From SG8-41 sp964521405 (lineage in GTDB: Bacteria; Pseudomonadota; Gammaproteobacteria; Burkholderiales; SG8-41), in NCBI GenBank assembly GCA_964521405.1, contig CAZFRR010000299.1, positions 1 through 64,000 of the forward strand: a DNA stretch of 64,000 nt, in the 5' to 3' direction. The notes under the pieces were generated by a model. The model saw only the letters and a program-made list of their open reading frames with translations, searched no databases and was not told the origin of the DNA. Positions within the stretch are counted from its first letter, which is position 1. Each line of letters starts with the position of its first letter. The translations under genes were made by a program, and so were the position numbers. Shown here piece after piece: positions 24,845 through 34,222 of this stretch.

Positions 24845-25357
24845 ATGCGCGAAAGATTACAGGCGCAGCAGGTCAACATTGTGACGCTTGCGGTGGACGC
24901 CATCGTCAACGCCACGAACACGACGCTGCTCGGTGGCGGCGGGGTGGACGGTGCCATTCACCGCGCAGCAGGGCCACAGCTGCTGGACGAGTGCCGCGCG
25001 CTCAACGGCTGCCCGACGGGGCAAGCGAAGATCACCCAAGGCTACCAATTGCCGGCGAAGCATGTCATCCACACGGTCGGGCCGGTGTGGAGCGGCGGCA
25101 GCCGCGGCGAGCCGGACCTGCTCGCTTCCTGTTATCGAGAGAGCCTGAAGCTCGCGGCCCGTCACCAGCTCCAGACCATCGCGTTTCCCGCGATCAGCTG
25201 CGGCGTCTACGGCTATCCGCTCGAACGGGCCGTGACGGTCGCGGCGCGCGAGTGCGCGGGATTTGTCGCGGGGCATCCCTTACCCGGGAAAATCATCTTT
25301 GCCTGCTTCGACCAGGCAACGCTTGCCGCCTACGAAGCCGAGCTCGCGCGACTTTAA
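24845..25357 (+). CDS. Macrodomain ADP-ribose-binding protein (YmdB-like)
   Basis: A 170-residue single macrodomain that binds ADP-ribose and often removes acetyl from O-acetyl-ADP-ribose or ADP-ribose from acidic residues. Hallmarks are VDAIVNATNTTLLGGGGVDG, HRAAGPQLL, and the later FPAISCGVYGYPLERA. The start at 24845 (MRERLQAQQVNIVT) is chosen because upstream in-frame codons (from 24806) encode tandem repeat. A ribosome-binding site GGGAG lies 7 bases upstream. It lies in the liu region, which it has no evident need for. Confidence 0.9.
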   Translation: MRERLQAQQVNIVTLAVDAIVNATNTTLLGGGGVDGAIHRAAGPQLLDECRALNGCPTGQAKITQGYQLPAKHVIHTVGPVWSGGSRGEPDLLASCYRESLKLAARHQLQTIAFPAISCGVYGYPLERAVTVAARECAGFVAGHPLPGKIIFACFDQATLAAYEAELARL

Positions 25358-25376
25358 GTGCAGGTCAAAATCAAAT

Positions 25377-25483
25377 GGACAGGATTAACATGATTTACAA
25401 GATTAGAACCCAATTGAAACCATTGTCACCTGCTTTCTGAATGTTCTAATCCTGTTAATCCTGTAAATCTTGTTAATCCTGTC
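25377..25483. repeat. Inverted pair of AGGATTAACATGATTTACAAG words
   Basis: The left arm (25377-25410) reads ACAGGATTAACATGATTTAC then AAGATTAGAAC. The right arm (25443-25483) reads TTCTAATCCTGTTAATCCTG then TAAATCTTGTTAATCCTGTC. The sequence is AT-rich against the local GC-rich average. It ends near a T-run 25 bases before the liuB start. Confidence 0.85.
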
Positions 25484-25507
25484 TATTTTTTTCTCAGGTT
25501 TAAAAAA

Positions 25508-27115
<1,608 letters not shown>

Positions 27116-27122
27116 CAGGAGA

Positions 27123-27188
27123 AGTTGGCAGTTGGCAGCTGTCAGTTGGCAGTAACTGCAAATTGCCCACTGCAAACTGCAAACTCTC
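27123..27188. repeat. Inverted GTTGGCAG / CTGCAAAC word arrays
   Basis: The first half (27123-27152) repeats AGTTGGCAG. The second half (27155-27188) repeats ACTGCAAACTGCAAACT. The two halves are partly complementary. A TATAAT box follows at 27199. Confidence 0.7.
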
Positions 27189-27198
27189 CTTCCGCGGC

Positions 27199-27204
27199 TA
27201 TAAT
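27199..27204 (+). promoter_or_regulatory. Possible -10 box before liuC
   Basis: A perfect TATAAT lies 28 bases upstream of the liuC start, just after the repeat. The -35 region (ACTGCA at 27176) is poor. It would allow liuC to be transcribed separately from liuB. Confidence 0.45.
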
Positions 27205-27231
27205 GTGCGCCTGCCCAATCCCGGAAACACC

Positions 27232-28080
27232 ATGAGCCAGAAAATTCTTTCCCAGATCGATGCCGATGGCAACGCGACGGTGGTGCTGAACCGGCCTGAA
27301 GTGCACAACGCGTTCGACCCGGAGATGGTGAACGCCCTCACCACTACGCTGAAAAAGCTCGAAACGAACGGCAAGGTGCGCGCGGTGGTGATCACCGGCA
27401 CGGGCCGCAACTTCTGCGCCGGCGCGGACATCGAGCACATGAAGAAGACCGCCAGGTTCTCGCGGGCGCAGAACCTGGAAAACGCCCGCGCCACCTCCAT
27501 GATGCTGCGCACGCTCTATGAACTCAGGAAGCCGACCATCGCCTGCGTGCGCGGCGCGGCGCGCGGCGGCGGCGTGGGCCTCGTTTCGGCCTGCGACATC
27601 GCCATCGCCGAGCGCGGCGCGACCTTCCGCCTCTCGGAAGTGAAGCTCGGCATCGTGCCGGCCATGATCAGCCCGTTCGTGATCGGGGCGATCGGACGGC
27701 GCCACTCGCACCGCTACATGCTTTCGGGCGAGGAATTTGATTCCGCCGAGGCTTTCCGCATCGGGCTGGTCCACGACATCTGCGAGGAGCCGGAACTGAA
27801 CGCCGTCGTCGGCCGCATGCTGGCGCACCTCTATTCGAGCGGGCCCGACGCGGTGGTGGCGATCAAGCAGCTGATCCCCCGGGTCGCCGCCGCCCGCATC
27901 GACGAGGCGCTCATGGAGACGCTCTCGGAGCGCATCGCCGACATCCGCACGACCGCGGAAGCGCAGGAAGGGCTGTCCGCCTTCCTCGAGAAGCGCAAGA
28001 CTGCGTGGTCCACCCCCGCTTCCGATAAAACTACAAAAACGAACCGCCAGAACACCAAGAAGAGTAAGAACCAGAATTGA
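27232..28080 (+). CDS. liuC: Methylglutaconyl-CoA hydratase
   Basis: A 282-residue crotonase-fold enzyme that hydrates 3-methylglutaconyl-CoA to HMG-CoA. Key stretches are GTGRNFCAGADIEHMKK, ARGGGVGLVSACDIAIAE and LSEVKLGIVPAMISPFVIGA, the liuC pattern. The usual enoyl-CoA hydratase first Glu is replaced in the GGGVGL stretch, as in other LiuC. The last 20 or so residues (KTAWSTPASDKTTKTNRQNT and following) are not family sequence. They are encoded by the start of a tandem repeat, which also supplies the stop codon. The start at 27232 excludes a repeat-derived leader. Confidence 0.93.
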   Translation: MSQKILSQIDADGNATVVLNRPEVHNAFDPEMVNALTTTLKKLETNGKVRAVVITGTGRNFCAGADIEHMKKTARFSRAQNLENARATSMMLRTLYELRKPTIACVRGAARGGGVGLVSACDIAIAERGATFRLSEVKLGIVPAMISPFVIGAIGRRHSHRYMLSGEEFDSAEAFRIGLVHDICEEPELNAVVGRMLAHLYSSGPDAVVAIKQLIPRVAAARIDEALMETLSERIADIRTTAEAQEGLSAFLEKRKTAWSTPASDKTTKTNRQNTKKSKNQN

Positions 28081-28250
28081 ACCGCCATGACGCCAAGACG
28101 CCACGAAAAACAAGATTAAATCGAAAAAATATCTAGGCCGGAAACATCGGTCAATAATCAAGAAAAGATCGGCGACAAACACGATGAATTGGAAAGGTTC
28201 TCTTATTGATATTTGTTCCTTTGGCGTCTTGGCGTCTTGGCGGTTCAATT
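28030..28250. repeat. Inverted GCCAAGACGCC words at the liuC-liuE junction
   Basis: The left arm (28030-28106) repeats GAACCGCCA, GAACCAGAATTGAACCGCCA and GACGCCAAGACGCCA; it begins inside the liuC coding end. The right arm (28220-28250) is the inverse TTTGGCGTCTTGGCGTCTTG then GCGGTTCAATT. About 115 bases of AT-richer DNA separate them. This is the place where liuD is found in related operons. Confidence 0.85.
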
Positions 28251-28276
28251 GGGTTTTTTGATCTCCTGGCGGTTAG

Positions 28277-29185
28277 ATGAAATTGCCTGAACGAGTGAAG
28301 TTGGTGGAGGTCGGCCCGCGGGACGGGCTGCAGAACGAGGCCGCTCCGGTTTCGACCGAGGTCAAGGTCGAGTTGATCCACCGGCTGCAGGACGCGGGAC
28401 TCAAGGCGATCGAGGCGACCGCCTTCGTCTCGCCCAAGTGGGTGCCGCAGATGGCGGACAACGCGCAGGTCATGGCCGCGATCCGCCGCAAGCCGGGCGT
28501 GTCCTACCCGGTGCTGGTGCCGAACAAGAAGGGTCTCGACGCCGCGCTCGCCGCGAAGGCGGAGGAAGTCGTCGTGTTCGGCGCTGCGACCGAGGCGTTC
28601 TCGCAGAAGAACACCAACTGCTCGATCGCCGAGGGTCTCGCGCGCTTCGCCGAGGTCGCGAAGGCGGCGCTCGCGCAAGGGCTCAGGGTGCGCGGCGACA
28701 TCTCGGTCTGCCTCGGCTGCCCTTATGAAGGCGCGGTCAAGCCCGAGGCCGTGGTGCGCGTTGCGCGCGAGCTCGACGCCATGGGCTGCTACGAGATCAC
28801 CCTCTGCGACACCATCGGCACCGGCACGGCGGGCAAGACCCGCGCCGTCTTCGAAGCGGTGATGAAGCACCTCCCGGTTGAGCGGCTCGCGGGGCATTTC
28901 CACGACACTTACGGCCAGGCGGTCACCAATGTCTATGCCGCCCTCGAATGCGGCGTGCCGACCTTCGACTCGTCGGTCGCGGGCCTCGGCGGCTGTCCCT
29001 ATGCGAAGGGCGCGACCGGCAACGTCGCCACCGAAGATGTGCTCTACCTGCTCGACGGCCTCGGCATCGAGACCGGGGTGGACATCCGCAAGCTCATCGC
29101 CGCGGGCGAGTACATCTGCGGACAGCTCGGCCGGCCCACGCACTCGCGGGCGGCGAAAGCCATCGCGGCGAAAGCGGCCGCTTGA
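28277..29185 (+). CDS. liuE: Hydroxymethylglutaryl-CoA lyase
   Basis: A 302-residue lyase that splits HMG-CoA to acetyl-CoA and acetoacetate, the last leucine step. The opening KLVEVGPRDGLQNEAAPVST holds the catalytic Arg and Asp. ETTAFVSPKWVPQMADN-like KAIEATAFVSPKWVPQMAD follows. The catalytic Cys is in AGLGGCPYAKGATGNVATED, and LAGHFHDTYGQAVTNVY holds the metal His. The length is normal. It ends the liu region before a minus-strand cluster. Confidence 0.95.
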   Translation: MKLPERVKLVEVGPRDGLQNEAAPVSTEVKVELIHRLQDAGLKAIEATAFVSPKWVPQMADNAQVMAAIRRKPGVSYPVLVPNKKGLDAALAAKAEEVVVFGAATEAFSQKNTNCSIAEGLARFAEVAKAALAQGLRVRGDISVCLGCPYEGAVKPEAVVRVARELDAMGCYEITLCDTIGTGTAGKTRAVFEAVMKHLPVERLAGHFHDTYGQAVTNVYAALECGVPTFDSSVAGLGGCPYAKGATGNVATEDVLYLLDGLGIETGVDIRKLIAAGEYICGQLGRPTHSRAAKAIAAKAAA

Positions 29186-29218
29186 GACGACCTTCGGCAG
29201 GACCAAGCTGCGCCCTCT

Positions 29219-30460
29219 TCAGATAACGCCTTCCGCCTTGTAAGCCGCCAACTCCTTCTTCGAATGGCCCAGCCACTTGCCGAAGACGGCGTCGTTGCTT
29301 GCGCCCAGCGGCACGCTGGGCTCGATCGGCCGGCGCTCGGTGCCCTCGAAGACGAGGGGTGAATGCGGCAGCACGACGCGGCCCAGCTCGGGATGGTCGA
29401 TCCATTGCAGGCTGCCGCGCGCATGCATGTTCTCGTCGTGCATGACCTCGAGGAGATCGCGCACCGGCGCGCAGGGCACCTTTGCTGCCAGCATGCGCTG
29501 CGCCGCATCGTCCTTGGTGACCGTCTTCGTCCAGCCCTCGATCAGATCATCCACCGCGGCGAAATTCTCGACGCGCGTCGAACGGGTGAGGAAACGCGGA
29601 TCGTGCTTGAGGTCAGGCCGGCCGATGACATCGAGAATCGCGCGGAAATGATGGTCGCCCGGCGCGTTCAACACGATATAGCCGTCCTTCGTCGGATAAA
29701 CGTTGTAGGGAGAAATGCCAAGGCCGCCGTGCCGGTTGCCGGTCCGGGCCGGGGCATCTGCGCCGCGCGCGTGCACCATGCCGTAGTTCGACGCGAGCGA
29801 GGCATAAGTCGCGTCCTGCATGGAGACCTCCACGACGCGGCCCTTGCCGGTACGCTCGCGCTCGTAGAGCGCGGTCATGATCGCGGCATAAAGATGAATA
29901 CCCGCGCTGAAATCGCACAGGGCCGCGCCGCACTTGACTGGCGGCTGGTCCGGGAAACCGGTCGAATTGATGACGCCGCACATCGCCTGCATGACGAGGT
30001 CCATGGCGGGATAGTCGCGGTACGGGCCGTCCTTCCCGTAGCCCGAACTGGACCCATAGATCAGCCGCGGATTGATCTTGTGGAGAGCCGCGGCTCCGAC
30101 TCCCAGCCGGTCCATGACGCCCGGCGCGAAGTTCTCGACGAGGATGTCAGCGCGGGCCGCCATCTCGCGGAGCAGGTTTTTGCCCTTCTCGGTCTTGAGA
30201 TTCAGCGTGACCGGTTTCTTGTTGGAGTTCAGCATCGCGAACGGCAATGCGGCCCCGCCCATGTCGCCGCGGCTGCGCAGGTGCTCGCCCTGGTGCGGTT
30301 CGACCTTGATAACCTCCGCGCCGGCCATGGCCATGAGAAAGGTCGCATAGGGCCCGTTATAGACATGGGAGAGATCGATGACGGTCACGCCGGCGAGCGG
30401 GTAGCCCGGGGCGCGTTTCTTGACTGCGGCGCGCGGCGATTTTGTGGAACGCTTCTTCAT
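29219..30460 (-). CDS. Class III CoA-transferase (CaiB/BaiF family)
   Basis: A 413-residue family III CoA-transferase that moves CoA between carboxylates by a covalent Asp thioester. The catalytic residue is D183 in GAALCDFSAGIHLY, the N-terminal fold starts LAGVTVIDLSHVYNGPYAT and the motif AEVIKVEPHQGEH is intact. The start at 30460 gives MKKRSTKSPRAAVKKRAP; an N-terminal extension runs into the CitE gene. It lies 20 bases after the CitE-like lyase on the same strand, so CoA activation and a CoA-ester cleavage likely act in one pathway. Confidence 0.9.
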   Translation of the reverse strand: MKKRSTKSPRAAVKKRAPGYPLAGVTVIDLSHVYNGPYATFLMAMAGAEVIKVEPHQGEHLRSRGDMGGAALPFAMLNSNKKPVTLNLKTEKGKNLLREMAARADILVENFAPGVMDRLGVGAAALHKINPRLIYGSSSGYGKDGPYRDYPAMDLVMQAMCGVINSTGFPDQPPVKCGAALCDFSAGIHLYAAIMTALYERERTGKGRVVEVSMQDATYASLASNYGMVHARGADAPARTGNRHGGLGISPYNVYPTKDGYIVLNAPGDHHFRAILDVIGRPDLKHDPRFLTRSTRVENFAAVDDLIEGWTKTVTKDDAAQRMLAAKVPCAPVRDLLEVMHDENMHARGSLQWIDHPELGRVVLPHSPLVFEGTERRPIEPSVPLGASNDAVFGKWLGHSKKELAAYKAEGVI

Positions 30461-30479
30461 ACTGGCTCCATTTGCGGAA

Positions 30480-31349
30480 TCACGAGGAAGCGGCAGCGCG
30501 CTCCAGCACGCGCTTCGCGCTCCGGTAATGCGGACGGTCGAGCATCTTGCCGTCGATCGAGGAGACGCCGGTGCCCGTAGCTGCGTCGAACGCAGCCACG
30601 ACGCGCTTCGCCCAATCGATGTCCGCCGCCGACGGCGTAAACGCGGCGTTGATCGGCGCGACCTGGTCCGGGTGTATCGCCGCCTTGGCAAAAAAGCCGT
30701 CGCGCAGTCCCTCCTCCGCTTCCTTCCTCACGCCGTCGATGTCGCGGAAATCCGTGAAGACCGCGTCGATCGCGATGACCGACGCGGCAGCCGCGCCGAA
30801 GAGGCACAGGGAGCGGGCCAACTGGAACGGGGCGGTATAGAGACCGTCCGCGCCGCGGTTGCGAATCGCGCCGATGTCCGCCGCAAGGTCCTCGCCGCCC
30901 CACATCAGCCCACAGAGCCGCGGCAACGGCGGGTCGGCATAGGTCCCGAGCCCGAACATCGACGCGCCGTTTTCCGTGGCGATGGGCAGGATGCGAATCA
31001 GCCCCTGCGGGATACCGTCTTTCGCCTCGAGTTTCGTGAGGTAGCGACTCACGACCCCCGCGTCCCCGCCGCCGTGGCACTTCGGCAGCACGACGCCGTA
31101 CGGGCCCGCGGGCACGATGGCCGTGAGATCAGACAACGTGTCACCGGTATCGAGCGCGTTGACGCGCACGAACAACCGCTTGGTGCTCTTTGACGCCGCG
31201 ATGGCCTTTGCGCAGATTTCGCGCGCGGCGGCCTTGCGGGCCGGCGCCACGGCGTCCTCGAGATCGAGGATCAGCGCGTCGGCGGCGGAGGCGAGCCCCT
31301 TGGCGATCTTGCGTTCGTCGTCGCCGGGCACGAACAGGAGGGAACGCAC
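30480..31349 (-). CDS. CitE-like CoA-ester lyase (HpcH/HpaI family)
   Basis: A 289-residue Mg-dependent lyase/thioesterase of the CitE/malyl-CoA family. Visible metal and substrate motifs are ALILDLEDAVAP, FVRVNALDT, LPIATENGASMFGL and MWGGEDLAADIGA, with the C-terminal KAAIHPDQVAPINAAF. Such enzymes act on malyl-, beta-methylmalyl- or citramalyl-CoA. The GTG at 31349 was chosen because AGGAGGGG lies 4-5 bases upstream on the minus strand. An ATG at 31391 lies in a hairpin and gives a non-conserved leader. Confidence 0.9.
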   Translation of the reverse strand: MRSLLFVPGDDERKIAKGLASAADALILDLEDAVAPARKAAAREICAKAIAASKSTKRLFVRVNALDTGDTLSDLTAIVPAGPYGVVLPKCHGGGDAGVVSRYLTKLEAKDGIPQGLIRILPIATENGASMFGLGTYADPPLPRLCGLMWGGEDLAADIGAIRNRGADGLYTAPFQLARSLCLFGAAAASVIAIDAVFTDFRDIDGVRKEAEEGLRDGFFAKAAIHPDQVAPINAAFTPSAADIDWAKRVVAAFDAATGTGVSSIDGKMLDRPHYRSAKRVLERAAASS

Positions 31350-31373
31350 TGCCCCTCCTACACAGTCTTGCGC

Positions 31374-31393
31374 AAATGCCTGACCAGGCATTT
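31374..31393 (-). other. AAATGCCT hairpin before the CitE-like gene
   Basis: AAATGCCT pairs with AGGCATTT across GACC, 8 base pairs in all. It lies just upstream of the ribosome-binding site of the CitE-like gene and could be a short operator or an mRNA 5' hairpin. Confidence 0.4.
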
Positions 31394-31406
31394 ACGCGTC
31401 GAATCT

Positions 31407-31429
31407 CCCCTCTCCGCTCGGGAGAGGGG
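31407..31429. terminator. GC-rich hairpin between acyl-CoA dehydrogenase and CitE-like gene
   Basis: CCCCTCTCC (31407-31415) pairs perfectly with GGAGAGGGG (31421-31429) across five bases, followed by GGGGGTGAGGGG. This is the widely occurring CCTCTCC...GGAGAGG proteobacterial intergenic hairpin. It lies downstream of the acyl-CoA dehydrogenase stop and may reduce read-through. There is no T-run. Confidence 0.55.
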
Positions 31430-31469
31430 CGGGGGTGAGGGGTGAGCGTCGCAGGTCATATCACTACGC

Positions 31470-32633
31470 TCAGAACTTGCTCAGGCCGAGGCAGCCGTCG
31501 GGCCCCATGTCCGCGAGGATCTTCTTGCCGACCAGCTCTTTCAGCGTCTCCGTCGTGCCGCCGCCCAGCGAACCGTAGCGCGCGCCGCGGTAGAAACGCG
31601 ACACCAGAAACTCGTCGGTGAAACCGTAGCCGCCGTGTACCTGGATCGCATCGCTGGTCACGCGCAGCGACATTTCGTTCACGGTGATCTTCGCGATCGC
31701 CGCCATGTAAGGGTCCGGGAACGGATTCGCCGTCGCGCACGCGCGATACAGGATCGAGCGGCTCGCTTCGATGTCGCGGTACATCTCCGCCAGCTTGTGG
31801 CGGATCGCCTGAAACTCGCCGATCGCCTGGCCGAACGCGGTACGCTCCCGCGCGTACTTCACCGCCTCTTCGAACGCACCTTCGGCGAGGCCCAGCGACA
31901 CGCTGGGATTGAGACAGCGCTGCGTATTGAACGCGGAGAGGAGCTTTCGGAAACCGTCCTCGCGAATGATCAGGTTTTCCAGCGGCAACTCACAGTTCTG
32001 AAACTGGATCTCGGCGAGGTTCTCGCCACCCATCGTGTGATAGCGCGCGGTGCAGGTGAATCCCGGCGTGCCGCGCTCGATCAGCACGCAGCCGATGCCC
32101 TCGCGACCCGGCTGCTTGTTGACACGGCTGAATACGACGAATGCCTGCGCCTCGTCGACGCGGCTGATCAGGGTCTTCACGCCATTCAGCACGAGCTTGT
32201 CGCCCACGATGTCGACGTTGGTGCGGTAATTTGCGACGTCGGTGCCCGCGTGCGGCTCGGTCATGCACACCGCGAGGATAACTTCTGACGTGCACACGCC
32301 GGGCAGTAGCCGCCGCTTGATGCTAGCGGGCGCGAAGTTGTCGATGATTTTGCACTGCACACCCACTTCGCCCATCACGGCCATCGCCGTCACATAACAG
32401 CCTTTGGCGATCTCTTCGATCACGAGCGCGGTGTCCAGCACCGGAAGGCCGAGCCCCCCGTACTCCTCCGGCACCGCCATCCCCAGCACGCCGATCTTGG
32501 CGAGATCGCGGATGTTGTCCCAGGGAAAGGTGCCGTCCATGTACTTGAGCGCGTTCGGCTTGAATTTTTCCTGCGTGAGCTGGCGCACGGTGTTAACCAT
32601 GCTGCGCTGCTCTTCATTCAGATGAAAATCCAT
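31470..32633 (-). CDS. Acyl-CoA dehydrogenase
   Basis: A 387-residue FAD-dependent dehydrogenase. The N-terminal helical region (FHLNEEQRSMVNTVRQLTQE) is followed by a beta domain with AVCMTEPHAGTDVANYRT and LVLNGVKTLISRVDE. The C-terminal GGYGFTDEFLVSRFYRGARY is followed by LGGGTTETLKELVGKKIL, with a Glu in the position of the C-terminal family motif (EGTxE). In the cluster with CoA-transferases, hydratase and CitE-like lyase it would desaturate a saturated CoA ester such as methylsuccinyl- or glutaryl-type. The substrate is inferred from context only. Confidence 0.88.
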   Translation of the reverse strand: MDFHLNEEQRSMVNTVRQLTQEKFKPNALKYMDGTFPWDNIRDLAKIGVLGMAVPEEYGGLGLPVLDTALVIEEIAKGCYVTAMAVMGEVGVQCKIIDNFAPASIKRRLLPGVCTSEVILAVCMTEPHAGTDVANYRTNVDIVGDKLVLNGVKTLISRVDEAQAFVVFSRVNKQPGREGIGCVLIERGTPGFTCTARYHTMGGENLAEIQFQNCELPLENLIIREDGFRKLLSAFNTQRCLNPSVSLGLAEGAFEEAVKYARERTAFGQAIGEFQAIRHKLAEMYRDIEASRSILYRACATANPFPDPYMAAIAKITVNEMSLRVTSDAIQVHGGYGFTDEFLVSRFYRGARYGSLGGGTTETLKELVGKKILADMGPDGCLGLSKF

Positions 32634-32651
32634 GACTTCTCCTCTGCGGGT

Positions 32652-33413
32652 TTATGCAATTGAACGGCCAGGCCGTGCGACCACGCTGGTCGCCGTTTTC
32701 AAAAGATGCTGATAGCGCTCGCGAACGAGATTTTCGAGGCCGGTTACGTGACTATCCATCGCGGCCGAAGCGGCATTGCCATCGCGCTTCCTGCACGCAT
32801 CGAGGATGCTCTGATGCGCCTTGATCACGTGCTTCTGGTTGCCGACGGAATAGCTGATGCCGTGGTGCTCGCCGGTTGCGACGATGCTGATCGTGTGCCA
32901 GAAAACCTCCAGCACTTTGTTGCCGCTCGCGCGCGCGATGACGCTGTGGAAGATGCGGTTCTCTTCGAGAAACGCCTCCTGGTCACGCGGGGCATCGAGC
33001 GCCTTCATGCGCGTGATCGAGGCTTCGAGCTCGGCGAAATCCTCATCGGTTCCGTTCACTGCCGCCTCGTAAGCCAGCGCCGGCTCGATGACCTCGCGCG
33101 CCTTCAACACCGTAATGAATGGCACATCGTGCATGCGAAGAAAGACGGAAAGACCGTGTGCGAGCAGGTCGGTGCTCGGACTGCCGACGATGATTCCGCC
33201 GCCGGGCCCCGGTCTCACGTTGAGCGCGCCCTGCGACTCCAGGATGCGCAGGCTCTCGCGCAGCGTAGGCCGGCTGACGTTGAACTGCGACAGGAGCTCG
33301 GCTTCGGTCGCGAAGCTGCTGCCGGGCTTCAACTTCGCGGCGATGATGCGCTCGAGCAGGAGGTGCGCGACGTGCTCCGCTTTGCTGCGATGGGTGTTGA
33401 CTGCGGTGATCAC
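32652..33413 (-). CDS. GntR/FadR-family regulator (FCD domain)
   Basis: A 253-residue regulator with a GntR winged HTH (ERIIAAKLKPGSSFATEAEL then LSQFNVSRPTLRESLRILES) and an FCD all-helical ligand domain (about 100-235), typically binding a small carboxylate or acyl compound with a metal. Its start overlaps the end of the next gene (33410) by four bases, so it is co-translated with the crotonase. It most likely controls the surrounding acyl-CoA cluster and may bind the palindrome at 35523-35548. Confidence 0.92.
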   Translation of the reverse strand: MITAVNTHRSKAEHVAHLLLERIIAAKLKPGSSFATEAELLSQFNVSRPTLRESLRILESQGALNVRPGPGGGIIVGSPSTDLLAHGLSVFLRMHDVPFITVLKAREVIEPALAYEAAVNGTDEDFAELEASITRMKALDAPRDQEAFLEENRIFHSVIARASGNKVLEVFWHTISIVATGEHHGISYSVGNQKHVIKAHQSILDACRKRDGNAASAAMDSHVTGLENLVRERYQHLLKTATSVVARPGRSIA

Positions 33414-34222
33414 GTGTTGGTGCCTCCACCAAAGCGCGGCTGCCGCTTCTCGGCGAACGCGGCGAGGCCTTCCGCATAGTCGGATGAAACGAGGATCTCG
33501 CGCAGGGCGAGGCCTTCCTGTGTGAGCCCGTCAGCGAGCGTCTTTTCGAGGCCACCGTAAACGAGGCGCTTTATCGTCTGAGCGCCGGTAGGCGAGCGCG
33601 ACGCCAGCACCGTTGCAATGCTCATGACGAGCGCGTCCAGCTGGTCCGCGGCAACGGCCCCGTTCACGAGACCGATCTCCTCGGCGCGTTTGCCCGTGAT
33701 CGGCTCGCCGGTAAGGATGAGTTCGAGCGCACGCGAGGCGCCAATCACGCGCGGCATGCGCTGCGTTCCTCCCGCGCCGGGGATCGCGCCGATCCGCGCT
33801 TCGGTGAGCCCGATCTGCGCATCTTCCGCGGCGTAGCGCAGGTCGCAAGCTAGCGCCAGCTCGCATCCGCCCCCCAGCGCAAGGCCATTGATTACGGCGA
33901 TGGTCGGCATGGGTGCCGCACCCAGCGCATCCACCGCCGCATTGATGGCCCGGTTGTGCTTGATGCGCGCGGCTTCATCCATCCCGCGGCGCTCCTTGAG
34001 ATCGGCGCCCGCACAGAACGCGCGGCCCGTGCCGCGCACGATCAGCACGCGCGCGCGTTGCGAGACGGCGTCCGCGATCGCACGCGTGAGCGTATCGACC
34101 ATGTCCACGCCAAGCGCGTTGAGGCGCTCCGGACGATTCAGGCGGATCTGGACGATGCCCTGCCCGCTTTGCTCGATGACGATGCCGGTATCGGCCGCAT
34201 GGGCTTGCATGTCTGGCTGCAT
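33410..34222 (-). CDS. Enoyl-CoA hydratase (crotonase fold)
   Basis: A 270-residue crotonase. Both Glu are present: GGGCELALACDLRYAAEDAQ and IGLTEARIGAIPGAGGTQRM. The oxyanion loop is RAFCAGADLKERRGM, and the C-terminal EGLAAFAEKRQPRFGG is as usual. It overlaps the GntR gene by four bases and follows the acetyl-CoA hydrolase/transferase stop codon directly (TAAATG), so the three genes are translationally coupled. Confidence 0.92.
   Translation of the reverse strand: MQPDMQAHAADTGIVIEQSGQGIVQIRLNRPERLNALGVDMVDTLTRAIADAVSQRARVLIVRGTGRAFCAGADLKERRGMDEAARIKHNRAINAAVDALGAAPMPTIAVINGLALGGGCELALACDLRYAAEDAQIGLTEARIGAIPGAGGTQRMPRVIGASRALELILTGEPITGKRAEEIGLVNGAVAADQLDALVMSIATVLASRSPTGAQTIKRLVYGGLEKTLADGLTQEGLALREILVSSDYAEGLAAFAEKRQPRFGGGTNT

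Noticed and set aside
30461..30691. Longer start of the class III CoA-transferase
   Set aside because: The extension overlaps the CitE-like gene and is Arg-rich with no family similarity.
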